From Cyathus striatus (lineage: Eukaryota > Basidiomycota > Agaricomycetes > Agaricales > Nidulariaceae): a stretch of 64,000 nt of DNA. The first letter of the stretch is position 1, and each line of letters begins with the position of its first letter. The translations under genes and the position numbers were made by a program. The stretch covers positions 1,674,001 through 1,738,000 of the forward strand of contig JAOVFP010000003.1 of assembly GCA_025738555.1 (NCBI GenBank), given 5' to 3'. Below, one piece after another: positions 1-12,100 of this stretch. The notes beneath the pieces were generated by a model, which was not told where the DNA came from, did no database searches, and saw only the letters and a list, made by a program, of their open reading frames with translations.

Positions 1-285
1 ACTCTATTGTTACAGTTGTAACATGTTTCCTATAGTTATCAAACCATGTGTGAAAGTGTGACATGTCAGAAAATGCTGAAAAGGTGTGACATGCGTGGGA
101 AAAGTGTGACATGTGTGACAACCGTGGGAAAAGTGTGACATATCATATCTACGCTTTTCAGCATTTTCCAAACATGTCACACTTTTCCCACACATGTCAC
201 GCTTTTTCAGCATTTTCTGACATGTCACACTTTCACACATGGTTTGATAACTGTAGGAAACATGTTACAACTGTAACAATAGAGT
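1..285. mobile_element. Foldback MITE with about 80-bp inverted ends
   Basis: The first 82 bases (starting ACTCTATTGTTACAGTTG) are repeated almost perfectly in inverse orientation at 204-285. The middle holds short CATGTCACAC and GTGGGAAAAG motifs, which recur in the cores of the larger foldback elements at 3.0-3.6 kb and 40.7-42.0 kb. No coding capacity is seen. The element touches the window edge, so its target duplication cannot be read. It abuts a KDZ transposon end at 296. Confidence 0.8.
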
Positions 286-295
286 CTAGGTACAG

Positions 296-907
296 CTTAG
301 GCACTTGAGTTCAGTGGAGTCCAGGTAGAGTCCAGGTGAACTCCAGGTAATGTCTCAACTACTTAGTACAGGTAGAGTCCAGGTATAGTCCAGCTGGAGT
401 CCAGGTAAACCCCAGGTAATGTCTCAACTACTTAGTACACATAGAGTCCAGATATAGTCCAGCTGAAGTCCAAGTAGACCCCAGGTAATGTCTCAACTAC
501 TTAGTACAGGTAGAGTCCAGGTGAACCCCAGGTAATGTTTCAACTAGTTAGTACAGGTAGAGTCCAGGTAGAATCCAGCTGGAGTCCAGGTGAACCCCAG
601 GTAATGTCTAAACTACTTAGTACAGGTAGAGTCTAGGTAGAGTCCAGCTGGAGTCCAGGTAAACCTCAGGTAATGTCTAAACTACTTAGTACAGGTAGAG
701 TCTAGGTAGAGTCCAGATAGAGTCCAGCTGGAATCCAGGTAAACCCCAAGTAATGTCTAAACTACTTAGTACAGTAGAGTCCAGGTAGAGTCCAGTAGAG
801 TCCATCTGAAGTCCATCTGAAGTCCACTGAAGTCCACCTGGAGTCCAGGATTTTACCTGGACTCTATCTGAAGTCCACCTGATCTTGTGGAGCAGTGCAA
901 TATACTG
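296..907. mobile_element. Right end of a second KDZ-type element with subterminal array
   Basis: About seven units of 68-79 bp (one of 47) are built from 11-bp AGTCCAGGTAG modules plus a GTCTCAACTACTTAGTACA spacer, followed by a terminus reading GTGGAGCAGTGCAATATACTG in two overlapping pieces ending at 907. The inverse of this terminus (CAGTATATTGCAC) matches the left end of the complete KDZ element at 55025 (CAGTATATCGCAC). The rest of this copy is absent or lies outside the window; a MITE adjoins it on the left. Confidence 0.65.
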
Positions 908-1113
908 AGATGTAATGTGTAAGTTTGATGTAATATGAAATCACATATATTCAATATCCATTCATATGTGTTAAACATGTATGGTTCTTTAACCAATTAT
1001 TCTTCTCTGTCTGGTTGTTACATGTTTCCATAGTGTTTAATGCCGTTGTAATAACCTAATCATCTTCATACCTAGACTAACCATTATGGTTATTACTTTG
1101 TCATTTTGTTACA

Positions 1114-1710
1114 TGTCATGTCCTGTTCTATTCCACTAGGGACAAGAACTCCGGAGTTGATATTCTAAGAAGTGGAGTAACTCACACACATTAGTAGGGT
1201 GCGTGGAGGTAGTGAATGAGTATGGGAGTAGTGGAACATTGGCTTCAACTTGTGTGTTGCACCCCTTGGACTTCCAGTTCTGTATTTAGAAGAAAGCAGA
1301 GTAAGTGACAAAATAGCGGAGTTGGCTCAAGGCCCAAGTGGGAGAAGGGTGTAAATGTAGTTGATTTGAAACTGAAGTCTATCTACATTACAGGAGTAGT
1401 TTATATAGTAAACTACTTTTTCTGAATGTATAATGGAGTAATGCCCATGGATTTGTGGCATCCTAGGGATAAGTAAACTCCATAGAATGTAGAACCATAG
1501 TAGACTAGTAGTGTGCCTCTAGATTATAGTCATAGGAGAAATGGCTGCAGCCAGAGAATGAGGTAGTAATATTAAAGGGAAGGAACAAGTAAACATTAGT
1601 AAGGGAGAGTTCGATATATAACAAGTATACATGGTCCAGAGGAAATGTACTAAAAGCGGAGTAAACCCGGAGTTGACTCCAATGGTTCAGGGATTGTTAC
1701 AGATATGACA
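1114..1710 (+). mobile_element. Solo-LTR-like copy
   Basis: This block is about 90% identical by eye to 43170-43779. It begins TGTCATGTCC and ends GATATGACA, a TG...CA terminus with a short inverted repeat as in LTR retrotransposons. Unlike the second copy it has no matching 5-bp flanks (TTACA left, CATCT right), so it may be an older or recombined copy. No internal retrotransposon sequence is attached. Confidence 0.65.
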
Positions 1711-2999
1711 CATCTCTGGTCTTGATTGTAAAACATGGCATACCATCTCATTTCCAAATTTCTCACACACTCTTAATAGGACTAAGACTCTAACTACATA
1801 TACACTCTACATCCTCTAATCTAGTTTCTTATTACTGTTACACTTCCATAATATTATATTTGTCATATACTGTGTTACAACCTTCAATTTTACAAGTGCA
1901 TATTCATTCCCTCTGCTTTTTATGATTTGCTCTGTGCTTTCAGATATGTAAGAGGCAATAATTAGTACACATATCTATTATTGTTATACTGTGTTAGATT
2001 AAAAAAAGCTAAAATAATCTACATAATATTACAGTTATCAACCACCTAATGAGGCACCACCTTGTCACATGACACATCTGGATTATTGGCACACTCCCAC
2101 TTCCAAATCAACACCAATTTCCACAAAACTTTTTGCAAATCACAGCTATGTATGTAGTTAAGATTTAGGAATATTATAATCTTGCACATTACTGTAAACA
2201 TATATAAATAATACTCACTAAACTTGATAGGTTTGTCAGAATTTGAGACTTCCAAAAATTAAATGACATAGAACTATGTATAGACAAGAGTATTTCATAT
2301 ATAAGCAGTTGTTTTAAGCATAAGCCTGCCAGTCAGACATATTATACATGAGACTTATGGAAATCTATGTGCTGATGCTCAATAACAAGGATCAGGGTGG
2401 AGCATAGATTCCATGCTATTAGAGTGGATAATACACAGCTGTTACACTGCTTCACACCAGCCATTTTCTCACTGTTCTTTTCACTTTCATGGATAATACA
2501 AAATAGATCTACATTATTGAAGGTAGTAGAGGAGAGGATATTTGTAGAAGAATAGACATCATGTACTTAAGTAGTTACTCTACTCCTTATCTTGCAGAAT
2601 GCAAAAACCAAATGGGAAGGGTATATACATAATTGTTGGGGATTTTGAGCAGGCATTCTTACAGTCAAGTAGTAATGTATAAACTCAGTATTAACAGTAT
2701 TATTTCAAGAGTAAATCGAGAGCAAATGGTAGACCAGCAGTGTCCCAACAATGATAACAATTAAGCTGAGAGTGGGCTGTCACACCACATGGTGATGGCT
2801 GATTTCTGGCCACCTCAACCTTTTCAAGAATTTCACCTACTTCCCTCTGCTTAAATTTTTCAAACTTTTACTATGTTACATATGTGGTATTCCTTTAATT
2901 AACTGTGCAAAATTTATATTTATTTTGTGTATATCTGACTACAGAGATCAATTTTTTAATTTTGGTGTCATGTGTCCTGGTTGATGACTGTATAGGCTA
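1711..2999. other. AT-rich intergenic stretch, nothing recognised
   Basis: No open frame with recognisable domains, no clear terminal repeats and no RNA gene is visible. Short frames here lack any family signature. Confidence 0.5.
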
Positions 3000-3605
3000 A
3001 AGATGTGACAGCTGACTTGCATGAAAGACAGGTGAAACATGAAAAAAAATGTGTACAAATATGACATGTAGAAAAGTATGACAATCACAACATGTTGGAA
3101 ATATGTTGCAAATGTGATAGGCATAAACACATGATAATTGTGACACATGAGAAATATGTAACAAATGTGACAATGATGACATGTACATGTGCATAAGCGT
3201 GACAGTCATGACGTGTGCATAAGCGTGACAGTAGTGACATGCAGGAAATATGTGACACGTGGGAAGAATGTGACAAACATGATGCGTGGGAACTATCTAG
3301 AGCGCGGGAATAATGTAGAGCACGAGAATTATTAGTAGCGTGGGAAATATGTGACATGTGGGAAGAGCGTGACAATCATGATGTGCCGGAATTATCTGGA
3401 GCGTGGGAATGATGTGAAGCGCGGGAATTATGAGAAGCGCGGGAATGATGTGATGCGCGGGAATGGTGTGATGTGCAGGAAATGTGTGATGCGCGGGAAA
3501 TGTGTGACATGTGTGAAGAATGTGACAAACATGATGCGCGGGAATTGTGTGAAGCGCGGGAATGATGTGACATGTACAAAGAATGTGACAAATGTGACAT
3601 GAAAT
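3000..3605. repeat. Degenerate minisatellite core of a foldback element
   Basis: Irregular tandem units of roughly 15-30 bp combine GTGACATG, AATGTGACA and GCGCGGGAAT(G)ATGTGA. The same vocabulary on the opposite strand (TGTCACATTC, TTCCCGCGC) fills the middle of the foldback element at 40.7-42.0 kb. All frames stay open through much of it because the unit lacks stops, so the apparent proteins of 60-113 aa are not genes. Confidence 0.75.
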
Positions 3606-3639
3606 GCAATATCCAATTAGTAGTAACAATTTATACACA

Positions 3640-3841
3640 TTACAATATAGTAATATTCACTTCAAAATAGCCAATGATCACATATGATCACCATATTACA
3701 ATAGACCTACAGTAATAATATTCAATTCAAAATAAGTCAATGATCACATATGATCACCACATTACAGTATAGTAATATTCACTTCAAAATAAATCAATGA
3801 TCACATATGATCACCATATTATAATGGACCTACAGTAATAA
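3640..3841 (+). repeat. Foldback arm array, first three of seven units
   Basis: Units of about 60 bp each contain TTCAATTCAAAATAAG, TCAATGATCACATATGATCA and a TACAGTA(A)TA tail. Three units lie here and the array resumes at 8811 after the insertion of element A. The unit is homologous to the 61-bp units in the arms of the foldback at 40136-43040, where each arm also has seven. Confidence 0.8.
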
Positions 3842-4312
3842 TAAAAAATAGGGCCATCTAGCGGCAAAACCCGCTACCTATCAAATAAACAATAGGGCCA
3901 GGTAAGAGAATTGAGAATATTTATTAATAATACAAATTTAAAATGCAGTAATTGATACAATAGATTAAAACTCATATATTTTGTGGATATGAAGTTCATG
4001 AGTCTAGAAAAAAACTGGTTGTGATAGGTGAAATTAAAACAAGGCAAATGGAAATACCCTGGACAATTCAGACTTGTTAAGTCGCATAGTTGTTTAACAT
4101 GGAAGAAATATATTTAGTAGAAAATGATGATAAGTTGTCTTCATTAATATTTTAGAGATTTTAAAATAAGTATTAGTACTGAATGTGAATTAGTGACATT
4201 GAGTATATTTCGTAATACATTTATTTTTAACTCTGACTGGGAAGGCATTTGTTGCAGAGATGCATAACATTCAGCTTTTAATTGGACACACTGAAATATA
4301 TCAGATGTGCAA

Positions 4313-4426
4313 CAGCATGGGTGACCCATGGGTATCTGGAGCTCAACCCATACCCATACCCATACCCATACCCATGCTAACCTGTACCCATTCTCATGGG
4401 TATGGGTTCACATGGGTATCGCAACC
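4313..4426. repeat. CCCATA short tandem repeat inside an inverted repeat
   Basis: Five CCCATA units at about 4348-4376 are flanked by GACCCATGGGTATC on the left and GGGTATGGGTTCACATGGG on the right, so the whole can fold back. It lies in element A near its 5' end and may be a very small MITE. Confidence 0.5.
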
Positions 4427-5205
4427 AATATGTTTTACTAATATTTACAAATTTTAGAATAAGAAAGAATATAAGATGAAATATGTCATAGCACTCAGAC
4501 CAAACATGCAAATATTCCTGCTACCTTTTAAGGTAGTAGGGTTATGTAGGGTGATGAAAAATCAAATTTTGCAGAGTGAACACCTCCCATCAACCGGAGT
4601 TTAAACGAGTTTGAAATATCGGTTATTCCCATATTCCAAATGTTCAGAGGTTCTCGCACCACTGACACATGTCGTCAAAGATAAGAATTCCTTTGCATTT
4701 TTTATGTTGCATTAACACTTTCAAGTTTCATATTTTGAATATAAATTAGTACTTTACTGGTAATAAAGCTACTCTATAGGTACTGGTTCCAGTCCACTGT
4801 AAGTAACTTATGTACAATAATTGCCCTCATGAATTATGTTGTGATGCATGTGCATATGGTCTTGTCTCGACAAGTTATTCTTTTGCATTGTGATATTTTA
4901 CATTACTAATTCTATGTGAGCTCTGCCATCCCACATGTTCTCTTGCCAATTTTATACTGATTTCATGGGATAAAATTAAAGCTATTTTGTTGCTAGGCTT
5001 GGGCAGTAATAATAGTAAAGTTATCTACAAGTACTTGCAGGTACCATTCTAAGGATGACTGGAGTTTGACTGAAATCATTAACAATAAATTTATGTGACC
5101 ATTTTCATGGATATTAGTTTAAACAAGATATTCTATTCAGTCAACTTTCACTAATATATCTGCTTATGTACTTCAAGCACATCTAAGTACATGTGAGTGT
5201 GTCTA

Positions 5206-6026
5206 CAGGCAACTCTGTCTAAATACATACTGCCTAAATACATACTCTGCATATTTTAATACTTTTTCAGGTCCACCAAGTCAGTAGGTGGGGAGTTATG
5301 TATTTTTTGTGCTATTCTGTAATCCATACCTTTTTAGGAGAGGCAAAATACATAACTTTCCAGTATCATGGATCCACTGTCAAAATTTTGTATGGAACCG
5401 AATGTAAATGCATTTTACATACATTTTATGGTAAGAGGGTGTCACATTTTCTACCTAAATTTCCAAATTTACTCTCTAAATTCCTCCATGAATTATGCAC
5501 CATTGATCCCAGTTACTTCGCTACTCACCTCCAATGACATGCTTGTGGTAGTGAATGATTTAAGCACTTCACTCACAGAGCTTGAGACCAGGGGTGTTCT
5601 TACAAAGGGGAACCAAATGGCCATTGAGGAACTGTTGAATCCACTGCATGAAGATGAACTCGGTGAACAGCCAACAAGTGAAAAGAAAGTAATTGATGAG
5701 ATCACTGATGCAGTGTGAAAAAGATGTGCAGCAGGACGAATGTCTGAGGTCAATGGGGGGGATGACATAGAGGAAGAGGTGGAAACAATTGTTCCCAAAC
5801 CAACATGCAAAGAAGCTATTGCAGCTTGAGGTTATTCATCATAGAGTTGTATTTGTGGCTGGTTAGGTACTATGGTTGGTTGGTTGTAGCAGTCACATAG
5901 TGTTGCTGTCTGGAATGAACGGTCCGGATTAGCCAGGATAAGGGTTTTCTGCACTATTATATACTCTGTAAAATTTAATACTTTGCCATGTCCACCGATG
6001 AGTATGTATTTAGACAGAGATGCCTG
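5206..6026 (+). mobile_element. Deleted pogo/Tigger-type element
   Basis: The terminal inverted repeats CAGGCAACTCTGTCTAAATA (left) and its inverse (right, GACAGAGATGCCTG) are flanked by TA at 5204-5205 and 6027-6028, the target preference of the Tc1/mariner/pogo group. The 821-bp element retains only the C-terminal end of a transposase. Confidence 0.7.
5368..5830 (+). pseudogene. Pogo/Tigger-like DDE transposase, C-terminal remnant
   Basis: The frame contains SNDMLVVVNDLSTSLTELE, then an acidic stretch with EELLNP, EDELGEQPTS and, after an in-frame TGA near 5716, GGDDIEEEVETIVPKP. This acidic tail with an EEIV/DEI-type motif resembles the C-terminal ends of pogo/Tigger (CENP-B-like) transposases from basidiomycetes. 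The DDE catalytic core is absent. The TA-flanked ends around it support the family call. The stop and the missing core make it dead. Confidence 0.5.
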
Positions 6027-6112
6027 TATTAGAGAAAATGTCTGATGCTAGGTAGCAGGCCATGCTGCTAGTTGGCCTTATTGATTTATTATGTACAATA
6101 GCTTGTTTTGTA

Positions 6113-7607
6113 TGGAAAGCCTAACAACCACGCTCAATCTCATCAAATCAAATCGTGTTCTGACATTCGGCTTCTTCGGCTCACCGGTTAGCACTTACGT
6201 AATAGTCTATGTAAACCCAATATCTACTTCCGGCACAATTACTTACATGATTTTGCCTTAATCACTACTCTTACATCTCATTTTAAACGGTTAATAACAA
6301 CATTTTAAGAGGCTTTGCATTCTCGCTTACTCCGAAAGGCTAAGACTGTAATACATGTAAGCATGAGTGCAAAGATTTGGTGAAGATGTCAATTATAATC
6401 ATCGCACTCATAAACATTTGTGCTTATTCCCACTTTTCACCTACTAGTGAGATTTCATGCAAACAGATATCACAGCATTTAAGCACACAGTCAAAAAGTA
6501 TTTCTAGATCTCTTATAGTAAGGAAAGACACATGCCCTCGTGTACTATGGTGGTTCAGACCTAACAACGTGATGGTGTGAATTTAAAATGTGAACGTGAA
6601 ATAACTGACCTTTGGCGTGACAGACAAATTCAGACCGAGAGCGTGAATTTTGTTTGGCCATGATATAATCGTGTTATGTACTTGAGCATGAAAGAAAATT
6701 ACTTGTGTCTGAACATCTTGCTTAAAAATTGCACTATCAGTCGTGATGGGATAACAGTAGTACTTAATACAATAAGAGGATAATTTTGAAAGTAGGAATT
6801 AATGCATTACTTCAGTTAAGCTATTGCTGAGTTAGTAACCAGGACCACCAATGAACAAAATGCATTGCAGCCCGTATTGAAGAAGTCGGCCTTGAATATA
6901 CGGTTGGAGCCAAATTTAATAAAATACCATTTGTAAGTAACGACTCAGAACATAGCGAGAGAGATTAAACTTCAACCGAATTTCCAGTGTAGAACGAAAG
7001 ATGCCGAGGGTGCAGAATTGAGTAACGTGACAGAGAGAGAAATGTCGAGGCTGCATAGGGAACTTAGAAACCAAAATGAGTAAGTTAGCACACAAATATG
7101 GTAAACGACAATTTCGGATTAAGGAACAGAATTTAAATATGTCGAATTTTGAGGGATAAGTAATATTGCATTAGTGCCTTGTGCTGTTGGCAGCACCGGA
7201 TAGATTTTAACTTGTCAAAATCATACTTGTAGTTGGGTTAAACTTTAGGACAGTATAAGAAGACTTATATTTTGGGGAAGGGCAGAGAGAGAAAGCGCGG
7301 CGTAAACAGGTGGAACGTGTACAGACGCATCGCGTGGTGATCTTGCCTATTACGTAATGCGTTCTTCAACGTCTTGAGTTGTCAAATAACCCGAAATTCA
7401 TAGTGCAGGCGTCGTTCCAGCTCTACAATTTTTAACACTTGAATACACAGTCGTATATTTAGTTTCTAATTTATAGATAGTAGGTATGGAATTACATTCT
7501 TATGTGAGTGTTATGAAATAGTATATTCTAGCCGAGAAAGCCGTGATGCCGAATGTCAGAAATCAATTTCACTTGATGAAATTGAGCGTGGTTGTTAGAC
7601 TTTCCAT
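6113..7607. mobile_element. MULE-like non-autonomous element, copy 1
   Basis: About 56 bp of terminal inverted repeat begins TGGAAAGCCTAACAACCACG and is mirrored at 7548-7607. Flanks TGTTTTGTA (6104-6112) and AGTTTTGTA (7608-7616) agree at eight of nine positions, as expected for an aged 9-bp duplication. The same ends occur at 20673-27079. No transposase is present in the 1.5 kb. Mutator-like assignment rests on the 9-bp duplication and long inverted repeats only. Confidence 0.65.
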
Positions 7608-7799
7608 AGTTTTGTACATACATTATAGGGTTTGTGATATGTGAGCACTTGGCTGAATTGATTTAAAACTGGCAGCTGTAAGATACTATCTTCAGGTAGG
7701 CAATGGCATGGGAATTGTACTAGAAAAGTCTAGTATACTCAAAACAATAATCATTGAATTATAATGAACTAGAGTACAACTATTTATATGTAGTATAGT

Positions 7800-8140
7800 A
7801 TGGGCATGAAACAGAGGGTTAAAAATGAAGCAGAGAGAGCAAAAGCAATGTAGAGATTTTATAAATGAAGCAAATAAAGTAGAATCAACATAGAGAGAGA
7901 AGGAACAAAGTAGGGAGATCTGTAACAAAGCAGGGAGAGCTGCAATGAAGCTGAGAGAACAGAATTAAAGTAGCTAGAGTAGAAACAAGTTATAAAGAGC
8001 AGGAATGAAGCATAGAGATCAGAAACTAGACAGGGAGATAAAGAATGAAGAAGAGACCAGAAACCAAGCAGAGAGAGCAGGAACAGATTGAGAATGATGG
8101 AGAGAGAATAAGAACAAGTTAGAGAGAGCATGAATGAAAC
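7800..8140. repeat. Purine-rich imperfect tandem repeat in element A
   Basis: Loosely repeated units of about 25-30 bp with GAAGCAGAGAGAGCA and AACAAAGTAGGGAGA variants run through this stretch on the plus strand. The opposite strand is open as pyrimidine-rich leucine/serine frames, which are not credible genes. Confidence 0.55.
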
Positions 8141-8810
8141 AGATAGGTTAATGGCTTATGAACAAGGCAGTAAGCTTAAGGAACTTGCTAGCACTAGTGC
8201 TAATTCCATGGAGATTCATAACATATTTCAAATGTTGCATAGACATAAATATATGTGATAAATCTTCTAGGTTTCCAATAATGGATTGAAACTATGATGA
8301 GAAATGAGCAACATACAGATTACTAAGAAGAATATAACATACATGGCTCAATTCAGGTGTTGCATGTGGAGGAAGGTTGGAAGAAGTTATGATAGACAGT
8401 GAAGAAGACATGAAAGGGCTATAAGTTATGAAAGTTAGTCAAGTTAAATAGCAAAAGGAACACAACACGCATTGTGAAATGAGGATTGATTTTAGCTCAT
8501 CAGAGATGAGGGAGGAGTAAAGATAACACACAGTTCAAGATAGAAGCAAGAAAGATGGGAAATAAATACAACACAAGATTATATAGTAGTAGGATTTTCA
8601 ATTGATAACAATTGATTGAAATAGTGATCCAATTCATAAGTGTACTAAATACATTTTGAATAGTTTTGGTTTCAATAGTGGCAGGAGCCAATCAGGTTGA
8701 GATCACAGCAAGAACCAATCAGGTTGAGATCCCAAAGTCAGATCTCAAAATTGCCTTTTCAGGATGTCAAGAGTCTCCTAAGACCCACTTACCTTAAAAG
8801 GTAGTGGGAA

Positions 8811-9035
8811 TATTCAATTCAAAACAAGCCAATGATCACATATGATCACCACATTACAGTATAGTAATATTCACTTCAAAATAACCGGTGATCACATATG
8901 ATCACCATATTACAAAGGACCTACAGTAATGGTATTCAATTCAAAATAAGTCAATAATCACATATGATCACCACATTATAATAATAAAGTAATATTCACT
9001 TCAAAATAGTCAATGATCACATATGATCACCATTA
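8811..9035 (+). repeat. Foldback arm array, last four of seven units
   Basis: This is the continuation of the 60-bp array cut at 3841, with TGATCACATATGATCA in units near 8836, 8889, 8957 (as AATCACATATGATCA) and 9015. The first bases, ATTCAATTC, complete the unit broken by element A. Confidence 0.8.
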
Positions 9036-9140
9036 GATCTAGTATTAATAGGTGAATAAGTACTGAAAACACAAAATGCGCAAGGTGATCATTGTTAATG
9101 ATCACGGCAATCATAAAACACTTCATTTTTATGATCACTT

Positions 9141-12100
9141 ATGGCTGACACTTATGGACCATCTCACTCAAGGCAGCTTTGGAACAATGGGCTACAGTTT
9201 ATGACTCCTCATAGGGCACCACAGTATTCACACCAATTTTCTCAGAATACCCCTTTACAGTTTTGTCCACCTGCCATACCATACCACACTGGCCCATTTT
9301 TGCAAGGGCTGTTTTATGATCCAAGAATGTATCCTGGGTACTACATACCACCTGGTGCACCTGCTTTGATGTCCACCAAACCTCCAGTTACACCACAGCC
9401 AGTCTCTGAGGCCACTTATAACCCTCTTTCTGAGGTGCCTTCACCTATTCAAGTATTACCCAATGTTGCAGCTGGAAAATGAAAGCATGCTAATGGAGCA
9501 ACCACTGCATCAAAACATTCTTGCCACAATACAGAAAATTCTGACCCATCAGATGAAAATCATAACCCACCTGTAGCTGTAACATCTGTACCTGGTGTTG
9601 GTCCTGCTTCCACTCCAGTTCACCCACACATCAATTGACCCAATCCTGTAGTTGACAGAGGTCAAACATCAAACTCAGAGAAACAAAAACTTGAATCAAA
9701 GCAAGCAGCAACCAATGTTTGGTATTTCATGCAGCCACTTGAAACACATGAGCACCCCTTGGATACTGGGTCACTGCCTTCTATTCCAATCTCAAAAACA
9801 AAACCCAGGAGTAAATTTGTTGGTTGCCATCTTTGTCAATTGTAAGTAACTCAGATTATTTACTTGCATACTTTATTTTCATACTTATATTAAACCAGCC
9901 TGGAAAATAGGAGAGTCTGGATAAACATGAATGGTATGGTGGATACCATTCACAATCATCTTTCAAAGGACCATGAAAATGAATGGCGCAAGATAGTCTT
10001 AGCGGAGTGATTGAAAGGATGGGATAAAATTGGCCAAAAAAGCGAATCAGCTGTGAAGAACCCATTCACTCTTGATGGCTTTCTGGAGAGACTTGCTTGA
10101 TGGATTACAGTTGATGATCAAGTACTAATGTTCACATATTCAATAGTGGTATGCTAATAAATGCTGATTATAGTCAATTAATGTTATAGAATGTGAAGAA
10201 TTATGTGATCTTCTTCTCTACCTCAATGCAGATCTTGAAGACAGTGATATTCCACACCGTACAAAGCTTACAAAGCTTATCTTTAAAAACTACAAATGCG
10301 AATGGAATAAACTTATAAGTGATCTTCAGGTTCGTGTTTTTTTTGACAATTCTATTTTTTTAATAACTGAAATTGCAAATAGAAATCTGAAGGTCATATT
10401 TCCACTACAAGTGATTTATGGACTGATCCAAACCTCTGATCATTCATGCCACTTACTGTACACTACTGTTCTCATGATAAGCATGGTAACCTTAGGGTAT
10501 TTAGCTGGCTTGCTGCATTTCATTATATTTCTGGCACACATTCAGGTGCCAATTTAGCAGAGAACTACTGTACCAATATGACCATGTGTTCGCCACTTTT
10601 CAGCATGATGGCCATGAACACTTCGACCTTCTGTTCAAAGGGCCATGTGAGGTGTGACGAAAATTGTAATTGTTCATTGAAATTTATGCGAGTGAAGCGA
10701 GCCACCTGAAATTCAACCTTAACATCAAATTTTTGTTGTACCTCTGTTCAAACAGCTCCATGATGCGTGACAAACAGGACATCTGTTCTTGTTCATGGCC
10801 CTGTGTGACGTGTCGCTGAACACATGGTCGTGTTGGTACAGTATATTAAAGTTCTCAAAGAGTTGGGAATTTTACATAAGGTGTGCAATGTCTATTTTAT
10901 GAGTGTATTGCTAAAAATTGCATTCTAGATTGGAATGATTACACTAGACAATGCTTCAAATTGTCAAACAATGATGGAGCATCTCGGGCGACTCTTACAA
11001 GACTATGGTATTCCATTCAGTTCTGAAGGAAATCACATATGGTAATATTAATTTTGGTTAACTGTACCAAACTGATGTTTTGCTACTGTAATAATAGGTG
11101 TTTTCCTCATGTTATAAATATATCAGTACAGGCAGCACTTAAAGAACTCTCAAAATCAGCTCCTAGCTTAACAGGGGATGATATGGCAACACCACCTTGT
11201 TTTGAAGTTAATACTTGCAATGCTGAATATGGAATAGCACTTGATACTGACCCCATGGCAAAGTGTCAAAAGCTTGTAACGGCATGTTGGGTGAGTGGAA
11301 CATGCCATGATGATCTCCAGCCCACAATCAAGGACGGTAATGAGTCAAAATCATTTCCTAATGGGCAACAACTTAGGCATGTCCAACTCTTACGTGATGT
11401 CGACACTCACTGGTCTTCAACATATCTTATGATTAGCCGTGTTTTAGAACTGTATCCGGTAAATTTTAAAATTCTTCCTTTAAAATATTACTGAAATTTA
11501 GTGTATCCAGGCTATTGATATATTACTGAACAAGGTTAAATACAAAGAAATTCATAAGCATCTTTTAAGCGAAATAGATCTCAAGGTTCTCAATGGCATA
11601 TCCACATTTCTTGAGCTTCCCCATTCTGTACAGACAGTCCTTTGCAGTGAAAAGACACCAACACTTCCTGCAGTTCTTCCGGCATATGAAGAGCTTCTGG
11701 ACTTGTTGAGATTGTTAAAATCTGGCTGTCCTCAGCTCAATCGTGCTGTTTCGACCACTGTTGCAAAAATTGAAGAGTATGTCAAGAAATCTCATAAAAT
11801 TTGAGTGTATGCACTTGCGATGAGTATGTGAACGGTGAAATCATACTAACTTATAATTAAATGTGTCTTGCTCTCTATTGTTTAGTTATTAATCCTGCTA
11901 TGAAGCTAAAATGGATAGAAGAACATTGGACCACTGAGGAATGTCAGGCTGCAAAAGAATGGATGCTGGAAACAGTAAACCTTCATTGAAAAATATTTTT
12001 TGCATAGAGAAAGACTGATAAGTACCAAGATGTTCGAGTTTCACAAGGCTGAACGGAAAAGAACTTTGTCACACTCCAGGACCCCTCAAACTCAAGCTTC

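Larger units (their letters stand above)
4515..6088 (-). mobile_element. Helitron-like element copy F, nested in A
   Basis: Read on the minus strand, the element starts TAAATCAATAAGGCC then GGCCTGCTACCT and ends with the hairpin CTACCTTAAAAGGTAG and CAGGAA at 4515. Its 3' subterminal region (4515-4640) is closely similar to that of copy C (about 32225-32314), including TCCGGTTGATGGGAGGTGTT. Removing it gives ACATAA|TATTTG on the minus strand, again an A|T site without duplication. It carries a pogo-type remnant at 5206-6026. Confidence 0.72.
3842..8810 (+). mobile_element. Helitron-like element copy A
   Basis: The 5' end reads TAAAAAATAGGGCC followed by CCCGCTACCT; the 3' end is the hairpin TTACCTTAAAAGGTAG followed by TGGGAA. 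The interrupted array reconstitutes as AATAA|TATTC when the element is removed, so there is no target duplication and insertion is between A and T (boundary uncertain by 1-2 nt). Both end regions (about 250 bp at the 5' side, about 570 bp at the 3' side) are homologous to element D in inverse orientation. It contains nested element F (4515-6088) and a MULE-like element (6113-7607), leaving about 1.9 kb of its own DNA with no helicase. It is non-autonomous. The superfamily assignment is inferred from structure and from the helicase in copy E. Confidence 0.75.

Noticed and set aside
3085..3638. Overlapping frames rich in His/Ser on the minus strand
   Set aside because: Minisatellite translation; several phases are open at once.
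3842..8810. Canonical Helitron (TC...CTRR) ends for the element family
   Set aside because: Ends read TA... and ...GGGAA, so only a Helitron-like (asymmetric-repeat) label is supported.
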